From Bacteroidales bacterium (GTDB taxonomy: Bacteria; Bacteroidota; Bacteroidia; Bacteroidales; GCA-2748055), in the NCBI GenBank assembly GCA_020636775.1, contig JACJXF010000018.1, positions 1 through 48,272 of the forward strand: a stretch of DNA of 48,272 nt, given 5' to 3'. A program made the position numbers and the translations under genes. Below, piece after piece: positions 17,892 through 26,635 of the stretch. Each line of letters starts with the position of its first letter. The stretch's first letter is position 1. Under the pieces are notes generated by a model that searched no databases, had not been told where the DNA came from, and saw nothing but the letters and a program-made list of their open reading frames with translations.

Positions 17892-18159
17892 ATAAATATT
17901 AATTTGAAATTTTGCCAAATCCCTTTTGTTTAATTTACACAGAGTAATTTCATGCGGCTCCTCAGGAAACAACTGAAGAAACTATTTGTCCCCTCTGGAT
18001 AACTTATATTCAAATCCGGAAATTATTTCGATACTGGTTTTAACAAACGATAGTCAATCACTTAAGAATTGCTTTAGTTTTTGTAAATTTAGACCTTAGC
18101 GGTTTTGGAAATCCAGATATGAATGATCCTTACCTGATAAAGGCTAATTTTTTCAGAAT

Positions 18160-21100
18160 ATGAATCAAAGTTTTATTGATGCCATAATGCAATTTTTGTC
18201 ACTGGTATTCCTGCCGTTTCCAGGGGGGAATTTTACCGGGCAAAAACAAAAACTGCATGAATACGTTGAGAAAGCGGGTATTGAAATCGACCCTGAAGAA
18301 TGTCTGAAGATTTGCCAGAATTATACTGAAAAGTACAGTCAGCAGTTGAAAATTGATCTCGACGGGCAAAAGGAAATCCCGGGCCTCCTCTACCGCCAGA
18401 TACTTGCCGATGCGGGAAGAAAAGCACAACAAAACCTATTCCTGAAAGAAAGATTTCTGATCATTCTTGCCTTGCTGGAATTTTCAGAGATGTTTTTCCC
18501 ATCGAATCCTGAATATAAGGAAGAAATTGCAAGATTAGCAAGGAACCTGAATCTGGATGACGAAGATTACGAGGAAGCAATAAGTTTCATTTCAAAGACT
18601 TACGATAAAAAAAGTCCTGATTTGCTGATTCTTGAAGCCGACCAGAATCAGGAAGATACACTGGAAGGAAAATGGATAGAAGGTCATGAAAATGAAACAG
18701 GTGAAGAGGAAAGCCGTGACATTTTTCAACGAATTCACGGTCGTATAATTTTCAGGTTTTTCACGAAATTCAACCTGCTTGCGTTCAAATACGAAGGAAA
18801 CCGAAAGCTTTTTCTTAACCAGAAAATAGTATTTCCCGCATTCTTTTATTCTCTCAATTATCAGGACCAGTTATGTTTTGAGGGTTTGGCCCCAATTCAA
18901 TCCAGCGAGATAGCAAGACATTTTAAAATATCAGGAAATTCTCAAAAAATAAGCCTTAAGGCTGTAGATCTTGAATTCAGCTATGGTAAAAAACAAAGCT
19001 CGGTAAAACCTTTTTCCATTTATGAAGAGTCCGGAAACTTTATCGGTATCATTGGCAATAATGGAGTTGGAAAATCAACTATATTGAAGCTTATCGCCGG
19101 GCATCTCCTGCCAACCAGAGGCAAAATTTATATTAACGATACCGACCTGATAAAAGATAATTTCAGGATTCAATCGGTAATTGGTTTTGTTTCACAGGAG
19201 GATATGATATTTCCTGAATTAAGTATTTATGAAAATCTCCTGTTTCAGGCCAGACTAAGTCTGGGAAACCTTTCTTCGAAATTAATTAAAGAAAGGGTTG
19301 AAAATATAATAAGAAAATTTGATCTTCAGGAAATCAGAAATTTCAGGGTTCAGGAACTGAACAACAGGAATCTTACGGAATATATGCGAAAGTGCATTAA
19401 TCTGGGAATAGAAATGCTTCGGAATCCAATGATATTGTGTCTGGACGAAGCTCTGACCGGTCTCCCATATTCCGATGCAAAGCGCCTGATGAGCCTGCTC
19501 AAGGAAGAGGTGTTTGCCGGTACTCTGGTAATCATGACTGTCAACCTCCCCACTCTTGAAATTTTCAGATTCTTCGACAGTATATGGCTTATCGACCATG
19601 ATGGTTATATGATATATTCCGGGGAGCCAAAAAGCACTTATTCATATCTGAATGAAACCGGTCTTATTCCCTTTCATCTCAGGGAAAAGCATCCGGACGA
19701 AATTAGTCCGGAGGAAATTATTAACCTGATTGAAACCCGTAAAATTGATCCCGATGGTAAAATTGGCGAAGAAAGATTAATCAAGCCTGAAATCTGGTAC
19801 CAGGCCTATCGAAAAAAGCTTAATGCTGAAAATATACCGGTGACTAAAAAGCAGAAAGCTGCTCCGGTTTCTGTTTCGGGTATACCCGGTATTGAAAGGC
19901 AAATCCTGATATACTTTCATCGTAACCTCTTGCAATTCTTTTCGGGATGGAGGAATTCTCTCATTTTTCTGGTCGGAATGCCGCTAATTGGGATTTTGCT
20001 GTCAGTGGTTCTGAGAAATGTTTCCGCTCCATATTTTTTGCCGGGTGAAAACCAGTTTCTTCCTCTGTATCTTTTCTTCCTCGTAAATTATATGATGTTC
20101 GCTGGTATGCTTACAGCTGCAGAAGCTATCTACAGGGAAAGAAAAAACCTTTTCCGCGATTACCAGGATAACCTGAGTCACTTTAGCTATATCACATCAA
20201 AAGTTCTTTTTATTTTAATTCTGTCGCTTATACAGATACTGTTGATAAATCTAAGCAGTAATGCCATACTTGAAATTAAGGGATTGGAGTTAAAATATAT
20301 TGCAGTTCTGTTTGCTGTCTCTTCATTTGCTGTATTACTTTCTCTTAATTTATCCTCAGCAGTCAGAAACCTTTCGTCCCTGTATCTACTGATACCATTT
20401 ATCCTGATACCCTGTATGACACTAACAGGTTATCTTATTCCCTTTGACAATTATAATAAATTCAGACCTGCAGATAAAAAAATCCCACTGGTTGCTGATT
20501 TAATCCCAACACGCTGGGCATATGAGGCACTTGTGGTGAGTCATTTTAAAGATAATCCATTCAACAGGAATTATTTCAGGATTGAATTTGCGGAATATCA
20601 GAATAAATTTAACCGGGAAAAACTACTGCCCTTGCTTGAAAAGGTTCTTGAAGAGAGCAGATCACTTATTGGAGAGGCAGATTCAGTTCCTGTTTTAAAC
20701 AGAAAACTCAGACTACTTTCGAATGAGTTCAGATTATTGGCGGAAAGGGACGAAATAGCACCCTTTGAGTATATCACTGCTTTAAATTCTAGGGATTTTG
20801 ATGATGATATCTACGAGAATGCTTTTGGTTATCTTACCTATATAAATTTTCAGATCGAAAGTTCAGACATAGAAATTGAGAACATGAGAAACAGGGTGAC
20901 ACAACGAATCATCGATTCGCTTCAGAATGAAAAAATTGAAAATTTTAAAAATCAAAATCATAGCGAGGTAATTGAAAAGCTTGTATACGGTAAATATCCT
21001 GAAGGACAAGTAAAAATTTACGGAGATCATGTTATAAAGTCAGGGAGTCCGGTCTTTTTATGGCCCGAATCAAAAACCGGGAGAAGTGCTTTTTTCTCAG

Positions 21101-21255
21101 CATATAAAAGATTTGGAGACGAGATATATGATACCCTTCAGTTTAATACAGGTGTAATCTGGATTCTTACTTTTCTGTTGTATCTTTTCCTGGTAACCGA
21201 TTCTTCGAGGGAGGTTTTCAATATTTTCCGAAGAAACAAGCTCAAAAAAGATTAG
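18160..21255 (+). CDS. Large ABC-2 type ATPase-permease fusion with degenerate ATPase motifs
   Basis: A 1031-residue protein. Residues 1-150 form an acidic helical region resembling a TerB-type bundle (FLKERFLIILALLEFSEMFFP). Residues 190-260 are a beta-rich linker. Residues 265-500 are an ABC ATPase, 590-770 hold about five to six membrane segments, and about 800-990 is a long charged, partly coiled extramembrane region before a last helix (1003-1020). Walker A (GNNGVGKST, Lys305), Q-loop (Gln346) and Walker B (MILCLDE, Glu430) are intact. The signature is NLTEY instead of LSGGQ, the D-loop is TGLP instead of SGLD, and the H-switch His is replaced by Asn462 (TVNLP versus TIHQP). The order ATPase then permease is ABCG-like. 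Substrate unknown; the divergent motifs raise doubt whether it is an active transporter. Confidence 0.85.
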   Translation: MNQSFIDAIMQFLSLVFLPFPGGNFTGQKQKLHEYVEKAGIEIDPEECLKICQNYTEKYSQQLKIDLDGQKEIPGLLYRQILADAGRKAQQNLFLKERFLIILALLEFSEMFFPSNPEYKEEIARLARNLNLDDEDYEEAISFISKTYDKKSPDLLILEADQNQEDTLEGKWIEGHENETGEEESRDIFQRIHGRIIFRFFTKFNLLAFKYEGNRKLFLNQKIVFPAFFYSLNYQDQLCFEGLAPIQSSEIARHFKISGNSQKISLKAVDLEFSYGKKQSSVKPFSIYEESGNFIGIIGNNGVGKSTILKLIAGHLLPTRGKIYINDTDLIKDNFRIQSVIGFVSQEDMIFPELSIYENLLFQARLSLGNLSSKLIKERVENIIRKFDLQEIRNFRVQELNNRNLTEYMRKCINLGIEMLRNPMILCLDEALTGLPYSDAKRLMSLLKEEVFAGTLVIMTVNLPTLEIFRFFDSIWLIDHDGYMIYSGEPKSTYSYLNETGLIPFHLREKHPDEISPEEIINLIETRKIDPDGKIGEERLIKPEIWYQAYRKKLNAENIPVTKKQKAAPVSVSGIPGIERQILIYFHRNLLQFFSGWRNSLIFLVGMPLIGILLSVVLRNVSAPYFLPGENQFLPLYLFFLVNYMMFAGMLTAAEAIYRERKNLFRDYQDNLSHFSYITSKVLFILILSLIQILLINLSSNAILEIKGLELKYIAVLFAVSSFAVLLSLNLSSAVRNLSSLYLLIPFILIPCMTLTGYLIPFDNYNKFRPADKKIPLVADLIPTRWAYEALVVSHFKDNPFNRNYFRIEFAEYQNKFNREKLLPLLEKVLEESRSLIGEADSVPVLNRKLRLLSNEFRLLAERDEIAPFEYITALNSRDFDDDIYENAFGYLTYINFQIESSDIEIENMRNRVTQRIIDSLQNEKIENFKNQNHSEVIEKLVYGKYPEGQVKIYGDHVIKSGSPVFLWPESKTGRSAFFSAYKRFGDEIYDTLQFNTGVIWILTFLLYLFLVTDSSREVFNIFRRNKLKKD

Positions 21256-21304
21256 GCGGTTTGATGGAGCCTTTAGGTAAATCCAGATAATTAAAGACCT
21301 AAAT

Positions 21305-21739
21305 ATGATTGCAGACGAATACTCGAATATAAAACCCGGAGAAATGTTACCCAATTTTTCATGGAAAGATAAAAAGGGAAATATACATGGATCGTCTGTT
21401 TTTCTGGGGAAACCCCTTATTCTTGTTTTTTTTGCATCTTCGTGCAAATATTGCAAATTCAACTTCAGTTTTCTTTCACGACAGGTAATATCAGACTATA
21501 AAGGTGAAATTGAAGTAGTTGGAATAGGCAGAGGGTGCTCTGAAGTGGAGGTAGAATTGTATCACTCTGATAATGATCTCAACTTTCCTCTGATTGCGGA
21601 TCCTACCAAAGAAATTTACTCTATGTTCGCCTCAAAAATAGTTCCGAGAAATTATCTGTTTAACGCATCCGGGGCTCTTACTTTTTCCATACGCGGTTAT
21701 AAACCGGAGCAAATCCTACTGATGAAGAAAAGGATCTGA
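21305..21739 (+). CDS. Thioredoxin-fold protein (AhpC/TSA-TlpA-like) with CxxC
   Basis: A 144-residue protein with the AhpC/TSA pattern: GEMLPNFSWKDKKGN, then LILVFFASSCKYCKF with a CKYC pair (Cys47, Cys50), and later FPLIADPTKEIYSMFASKIVPRNYLF containing the cis-proline region (VPRNYLF). It has no signal peptide, so a cytoplasmic oxidoreductase or peroxiredoxin-like role is likely. It lies 49 bases behind the ABC fusion gene and may be co-transcribed with it. Confidence 0.83.
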   Translation: MIADEYSNIKPGEMLPNFSWKDKKGNIHGSSVFLGKPLILVFFASSCKYCKFNFSFLSRQVISDYKGEIEVVGIGRGCSEVEVELYHSDNDLNFPLIADPTKEIYSMFASKIVPRNYLFNASGALTFSIRGYKPEQILLMKKRI

Positions 21740-21827
21740 ATCGCTACTTTCCATCCTGAAAAGACATGCCGGCAAAACTTTGGGAAAACAAATCTTATTA
21801 CTATCATTGTTCTTCAAAATAAAAAAC

Positions 21828-22814
21828 ATGAAATATCAGGCTTCAGACAAGCGATATAAAGATATGGTTTACCGGCGATCAGGAAAAAGCGGAATCCTGA
21901 TACCCGCAATTTCACTGGGCCTTTGGCATAACTTTGGAGGCATTGACGATTTCGAAAATGGCAGAGCCATTATCCGACAAGCATTTGATTCGGGGATTAC
22001 ACATTTTGACCTGGCCAATAATTATGGTCCTCCTCCCGGATCAGCCGAAATAAACTTCGGAAAGATTCTTGACCTGGACTTCAGAGCTTACCGCGATGAA
22101 ATGTTGATTTCTACCAAAGCCGGTTATCTTATGTGGGATGGACCCTATGGAGAATGGGGATCGAGAAAATATCTCATTTCCAGCCTCGATCAGAGTCTGA
22201 AACGAATGAAGCTGGATTATGTTGATATTTTTTATTCCCACCGTCCCGACCCTAATACCCCCATGGAAGAAACCATGATGGCGCTTGATCAGGTTGTAAG
22301 ACAGGGAAAAGCGTTGTACGCCGGAATTTCCAATTATTCTGCCCAGCAAACCATTGAAGCAACTGAAATTCTTTCATCCCTTGGGACCCCCTGCCTGATT
22401 CACCAGCCCAAGTATTCGATGTTTGAAAGATGGGTTGAAGGTGGACTTTTGGATGTTCTGCATGAAAAAGGAGTTGGTTGCATCCCCTTCTCTCCTCTTG
22501 CTCAGGGAATGCTTACAGATAGATATTTAAAAGGAATACCGGAGGGATCACGGGCCAGCAGGGGAGAATTTCTTAAAAAGGAACAAATCACACCGGCTTA
22601 TCTCTCGAAAATAACAGAGCTAAATAAACTGGCAATGGAAAGGGGACAAAAACTGGCTCAGATGGCGCTTGCATGGCTGCTTAAGGATGAGAGAATAAGC
22701 TCTGTTCTCATTGGCGCCAGCAGTGTAAAGCAACTCGAAGATAACCTTCTGAGTTTAAAAAACCTGGAATTCTCAAACGAGGAATTAAACAGGATTGAAG
22801 AAATCTTAAAATAA
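21828..22814 (+). CDS. Aldo/keto reductase, YghZ/GpR-like
   Basis: An NADPH-dependent aldo/keto reductase. Starting at ATG 21828 (MKYQASDKRYKDMVYRRSG) gives 328 residues; the in-frame ATG at 21780 would add 16 residues with no family match. Catalytic tetrad: Asp61 and Tyr66 in HFDLANNYG, Lys97 in ISTKAG, His138 in FYSHRPD. The segment NNYGPPPGSAEINFGKIL is typical of the L-glyceraldehyde-3-phosphate reductase (YghZ) group. Two bases separate its stop from the next gene, an oxidoreductase, so they form an operon. Confidence 0.92.
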   Translation: MKYQASDKRYKDMVYRRSGKSGILIPAISLGLWHNFGGIDDFENGRAIIRQAFDSGITHFDLANNYGPPPGSAEINFGKILDLDFRAYRDEMLISTKAGYLMWDGPYGEWGSRKYLISSLDQSLKRMKLDYVDIFYSHRPDPNTPMEETMMALDQVVRQGKALYAGISNYSAQQTIEATEILSSLGTPCLIHQPKYSMFERWVEGGLLDVLHEKGVGCIPFSPLAQGMLTDRYLKGIPEGSRASRGEFLKKEQITPAYLSKITELNKLAMERGQKLAQMALAWLLKDERISSVLIGASSVKQLEDNLLSLKNLEFSNEELNRIEEILK

Positions 22815-22815
22815 T

Positions 22816-23799
22816 ATGAGGCGGATAAAATGGGGAGTTCTTGCTCCCGGTCGCATAGCAAGAGGATTTGTAAACGGACTTAAAGTTCTTGAGAACGCTG
22901 AATTGTACGCAGTCGGGTCACGTGATTATAACCGGGCCGTAAGTTTTGCACAAGAATTTGGTTTTCAGAAGGCATACGGAAGTTATGAAGAACTTGCAAA
23001 AGATCCTGATGTGGATGTGATTTATGTTGCCAGCCCTCATCACCTGCATTTTGAAAATACCCTAATGTGTCTTGAAAATGATAAAGCTGTTCTTTGTGAA
23101 AAGCCTTTTACCATAAATTCACGACAACTTGAAATTCTGGTGCGCACGGCAAGGGAAAAACGCATTTTTTTAATGGAAGCTTTATGGTCGCGCTTTCTTC
23201 CCGGTTTACAGGAAGCAAAGAGACTGATTGATTCGGGTGCCATTGGAAAAGTGAAAATTCTGAATGCCGACTTTGGTTTTAAAGCGCCCTATGATCCGAA
23301 TTCACGACTGTTTAACCCGGTTCTTGGTGGCGGCAGCCTTCTGGATATTGGTATTTATCCAGTATTTCTCAGCCTCTATTTTTTAGGCTATCCGGATGAA
23401 ATCAAAGCGCAGGCCATCAAAGCGCCAACAGGAGTGGACGAATCGATAAGTATCTCCTTTTTATACAATTCCGGGGCTCTTGCAAATATTCACTCCACTT
23501 TTGCCGCAAATACCAATACCGATGCCAATATATACGGGGATAAGGGGAAGATACATATACAAAGACAATGGTTCAGACCAAGCACTGTTTTGTTAAGTCA
23601 GGAGAATGAGACTGTTCAGAAACTGGAATTCCCTGCCAGGGCAAATGGTTACGAGTATGAAGCTGAAGAGGTAATGAGATGCCTTGATGAAGGCAAAGAG
23701 GAATCGGATGCGATGAGTCTGGATATGAGCCTTCAGTTAATGAAATTATTGGACGCAATCAGGAGCATGTGCTCTATTGTTTATACTGACTATGACTAA
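22816..23799 (+). CDS. Gfo/Idh/MocA-family NAD(P)-dependent oxidoreductase
   Basis: A 327-residue oxidoreductase with an N-terminal Rossmann fold (WGVLAPGRIARGFVNGL), the VIYVASPHHLH segment and the family motif LCEKPFTIN, whose Lys is the expected catalytic residue. The C-terminal half (GGGSLLDIGIYPVFLSLYFL) is the substrate-binding alpha/beta domain. Members oxidise or reduce sugars, inositols or trans-dihydrodiols. Directly coupled to the upstream aldo/keto reductase; a shared sugar-derived substrate is plausible but not shown. Confidence 0.92.
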   Translation: MRRIKWGVLAPGRIARGFVNGLKVLENAELYAVGSRDYNRAVSFAQEFGFQKAYGSYEELAKDPDVDVIYVASPHHLHFENTLMCLENDKAVLCEKPFTINSRQLEILVRTAREKRIFLMEALWSRFLPGLQEAKRLIDSGAIGKVKILNADFGFKAPYDPNSRLFNPVLGGGSLLDIGIYPVFLSLYFLGYPDEIKAQAIKAPTGVDESISISFLYNSGALANIHSTFAANTNTDANIYGDKGKIHIQRQWFRPSTVLLSQENETVQKLEFPARANGYEYEAEEVMRCLDEGKEESDAMSLDMSLQLMKLLDAIRSMCSIVYTDYD

Positions 23800-24468
23800 A
23801 TGAGAAAACTGATTTTAATATTTCTGGTTTTAAGTGTGACACACGCACTCAATGCCCAGACAAAAGACGTTCAGCTTTGGGCAGGTCCAAGCTTAAAATA
23901 TAATATCCTTAAAAAACTCCGTCTGGATTTTGAACAGCAAGTGCGATTCAATCAGAATATCAGTAATTATGAATTCACCTATTCTGAGTTTTCATTAAAG
24001 TATGAGGTTTTTAAGTATCTGGATGTTAAAACCTCTTTCCGTCAAAGCTTCATGCCAGCAGGAACTCTCAATGGCACTGCTCTTTCCGATAATGATCGTT
24101 CACGTTTTTCACTTGACGCATCAACTTCAGACAAGGTTTTTAAGACCGGAATAAAGGTGGGCTACAGGATACGTTACCAGAATTCATGGGAGAATAATAG
24201 TAATGTTTCGAGCAATTACATACGAAATAAATTAGAACTGGAATATAATCTCAGCAAGCTGGTTGATCCTTATTTCAATTATGAAAGTTTTTACAGGCTG
24301 AATAAACTTAATCAGTTCAGGCAGGACCGTTACACTCTTGGACTTACCTGGCGGGTTAATAAAAAAATAGATATAGACAGTTTCTATCGTTTTCAGAAAG
24401 AAAAGAATGTGAAGCATCCGGAAACTGATTATATAATAGGGATTGGAGTGAGTTACGAGTTTAATTAA
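23800..24468 (+). CDS. DUF2490 outer-membrane-type beta protein
   Basis: A 222-residue protein with a signal peptide (MRKLILIFLVLSVTHALNAQ). The mature part has alternating beta strands (DVQLWAGPSLKYNI, RLDFEQQVRFNQN, SEFSLKYEVFKYLDVKTSFRQSF) ending in YEFN, as expected for a small outer-membrane barrel. The pattern is that of DUF2490, found mainly in Bacteroidota and of unknown function. The ATG follows the preceding stop without any gap, so translation is coupled. Its last 8 bases overlap the convergent PfkB gene. Confidence 0.88.
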   Translation: MRKLILIFLVLSVTHALNAQTKDVQLWAGPSLKYNILKKLRLDFEQQVRFNQNISNYEFTYSEFSLKYEVFKYLDVKTSFRQSFMPAGTLNGTALSDNDRSRFSLDASTSDKVFKTGIKVGYRIRYQNSWENNSNVSSNYIRNKLELEYNLSKLVDPYFNYESFYRLNKLNQFRQDRYTLGLTWRVNKKIDIDSFYRFQKEKNVKHPETDYIIGIGVSYEFN

Positions 24469-25387
24469 TCCCCGAAATCCTGTCTGCAAAATCCTTTGAA
24501 ATGTAATTTTCAAAGCTCATGCATGCATTTGCAGCGAAGGCAGTTCCATTTTGCAGAATCTTTTCAATAATTTTTATGTGCAGGTGTTCCATGTCTTTTT
24601 TACTCACCTCCTGTTCTGCCAGTGTCCATATAAGCCCGGCATTAAAATTATCTCCCGCCCCAATAGTACTTACCGGCTGGATAACCGGAGCAGGAATTCT
24701 GAGCTTATTATCCTGGGTCATCATATAAACATCGTTCTTTCCTGTGGTATAAATCAAATTACCACAACCATAATCCATCAATAGCTCAAAGGATTCCTCC
24801 GCTGTATTGGTACCAAAAATAAGGTTGAAATCCTGGTCAGAACCCCTTACAATATCAGCCATTGATAAATTTTCCTGTATGAACGGCTTCAGCTTTTCAA
24901 GTTCATTCATATGAGCTTTTCTGAAATTAGGATCGTAAATCAAAATGCATCCATTTTCCTTGGCATCCATCAAATAATGCATCATTGTTTCACGAACTCC
25001 CTCTGTAACAGAGAAGAAACTTCCAAATAACACTAAATCACCTTCTTCAAAATGCGGGTGTATTGAAGAAAGTCTTTTCGCGGGATAATCTTTATAAAAG
25101 GTATAGCTGGCTTCGTTTGAATCATCAAGAAAAGCAAGGGCAATGGCAGTTTTATATCCGGGATATTGTTCAATAAACTGAGTATTTACGCCATTATCAG
25201 CAAGAAAGCGGAGAATATTGCTTCCCAGCTGATCATTTCCCAACTCAGAAATAAAACTGACATCGATCCCCAACCGGCCCAGACTAACGGATGTATTCAG
25301 CGCGGAACCTCCTGCCCTGGCATCTTTAATATTCCCGTTTTTGAAAATTATATCATAAACTGTTTCTCCAAGGGCAAAAATCTTCAT
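24461..25387 (-). CDS. PfkB-family carbohydrate kinase (fructokinase-like)
   Basis: A 308-residue ribokinase-fold sugar kinase. N-terminal AGGSALNTSVSLGRLGIDV is the first PfkB signature. The second, TIGAGDNFNAGLIWTL, contains the anion-hole GAGD and catalytic Asp. Residues IGELG-like FISELGNDQLGSNIL support fructokinase-type members. It lies 76 bases after an isochorismatase-like gene and is probably the last gene of the run starting at transaldolase. Fructose, ribose or tagatose-6-phosphate are possible substrates. Confidence 0.9.
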   Translation of the reverse strand: MKIFALGETVYDIIFKNGNIKDARAGGSALNTSVSLGRLGIDVSFISELGNDQLGSNILRFLADNGVNTQFIEQYPGYKTAIALAFLDDSNEASYTFYKDYPAKRLSSIHPHFEEGDLVLFGSFFSVTEGVRETMMHYLMDAKENGCILIYDPNFRKAHMNELEKLKPFIQENLSMADIVRGSDQDFNLIFGTNTAEESFELLMDYGCGNLIYTTGKNDVYMMTQDNKLRIPAPVIQPVSTIGAGDNFNAGLIWTLAEQEVSKKDMEHLHIKIIEKILQNGTAFAANACMSFENYISKDFADRISGIN

Positions 25388-25463
25388 GACAGCTAAATTT
25401 GTTATTATTCTTTAAAATAACGGATACCTCCCTCATTTAATGAAAAGCTTATTCAGGGCATGG

Positions 25464-26006
25464 CTACTTTATCAATTTGGAAATAGCCCTGAAGGTATCC
25501 GTACCACTTAATCGCAACAGTTCAAACAAAACCGACTCAAGGCTTGAAATGACAGCTCCCTCCTGCCGCATTCTATTGATGGCAATAATTTTATCAGACA
25601 TTTTCCGGGACGAAACACAATCCTCTATAACAACAGGCGTATAGCCCAATTGCAACAGATCGACAGTGGTCTGAAGAATGCAAACATGAGTCTCAATTCC
25701 GGCAATAATCACCTGCTTTTTATTCTGTGAGTTGAGCTTCTTCATAAACCCCGGATCGTCACAACAGGAAAAACTCATCTTTTCGGTGAATTCAGATTTC
25801 TCAACAAAGGGTTTAAGAGACGGGATTGTGGGTCCCAGTCCTTTTGAATACTGCTCGGTCACAAGAAGTGGTATTTTTAAGATATTGAGCCCTGCAGACA
25901 ATTTCAGAAGATTTTGTTCAAGCAAATCCCTTTCCTCCATCACGGGAAACAGTCGCTCCTGAATGTCAATAAAAAGACCTGTGCAATTTTCTGCTAATAT
26001 TCTCAT
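25464..26006 (-). CDS. Isochorismatase-like cysteine hydrolase
   Basis: A 180-residue protein of the isochorismatase/nicotinamidase superfamily. The catalytic triad is visible as Asp14 (LFIDIQERLF), Lys76 (FTEKMSFS) and Cys109 (AGIETHVCILQT), with the cis-peptide motif just before the Cys. The closest-looking group is the YcaC-like hydrolases of uncertain substrate. It overlaps the upstream SIS gene by four bases (ATGA), so the two are translationally coupled. Confidence 0.9.
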   Translation of the reverse strand: MRILAENCTGLFIDIQERLFPVMEERDLLEQNLLKLSAGLNILKIPLLVTEQYSKGLGPTIPSLKPFVEKSEFTEKMSFSCCDDPGFMKKLNSQNKKQVIIAGIETHVCILQTTVDLLQLGYTPVVIEDCVSSRKMSDKIIAINRMRQEGAVISSLESVLFELLRLSGTDTFRAISKLIK

Positions 26007-26629
26007 TTTTGATTTGCAGCAATTCTGGATTTATGACCCAGGTACCCTCCATGATGACGTTTTGCATAATCAGCATGAGAGAATCCAATTTTTTTCATTT
26101 CAAGTACCACGAGAATATCACCTATTACCGTCATGGCAGTGGTGGAGGTGGTTGGTGTAAGTCCAAGAGCACAAACCTCCGCAGGATTACCGGTAAAAAT
26201 ACTTACCTCCGCAATTTTGGGCAATTCTCCTTCAGGATTACCGGTAATTACAATCAGGGGAATATTATTATAAAGATTATGCGTCAGCTCAACCAATTCA
26301 AGTATTTCGCGGGTTTTTCCCGAATTCGAAAGAACCAGAAGAAGGTCGTTCTGACGGATCACACCCAGATCGCCATGCTGTGCCTCGCTTGGGTGAAGGA
26401 AAACAGCAGGTGTACCCGTAGAACTAAGTGTGGTCGCAATATTTTCAGCAATCTGCCCTGCTTTTCCCATTCCACTCGCTATCACTTTTCCTCCTTCGAG
26501 GTGAACTTTTTTATGAATGAGCTCAACAGCCTTTTCAAAACTATCAGAAAGAGGAATATTTATAATGGCCTCTGATTCCTTTTTCAAAAGTTCAGAAACT
26601 TGTTCTTTAATATTTATTGTGTCTGACAT
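26003..26629 (-). CDS. SIS-domain sugar-phosphate isomerase, KdsD/KpsF-like without CBS domains
   Basis: A 208-residue SIS-domain protein. It matches arabinose-5-phosphate isomerases in GKVIASGMGKAGQIAENIATTLSSTGTPA, HPSEAQHGDLGVI, LSNSGKTREIL, TPTTSTTAMTVIGDILVV and the C-terminal FSHADYAKRHHGGYLGHK. Typical KdsD continues with two CBS domains, absent here. D-arabinose 5-phosphate is the precursor of KDO in lipopolysaccharide. Gene order (six bases after transaldolase) fits pentose-phosphate chemistry. The alternative 6-phospho-3-hexuloisomerase is less likely, since no hexulose-phosphate synthase is nearby. Confidence 0.85.
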   Translation of the reverse strand: MSDTINIKEQVSELLKKESEAIINIPLSDSFEKAVELIHKKVHLEGGKVIASGMGKAGQIAENIATTLSSTGTPAVFLHPSEAQHGDLGVIRQNDLLLVLSNSGKTREILELVELTHNLYNNIPLIVITGNPEGELPKIAEVSIFTGNPAEVCALGLTPTTSTTAMTVIGDILVVLEMKKIGFSHADYAKRHHGGYLGHKSRIAANQK

Positions 26630-26635
26630 TTAAGC

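Noticed and set aside
26009..26575. 188-codon plus-strand frame
   Set aside because: Entirely antisense to the SIS isomerase, whose family motifs are clear. Composition is that of a shadow frame.
26003..26629. Ribulose monophosphate pathway (6-phospho-3-hexuloisomerase)
   Set aside because: No hexulose-6-phosphate synthase nearby, and the C-terminal HADYAKRHHGGYLGHK block is KdsD-like.
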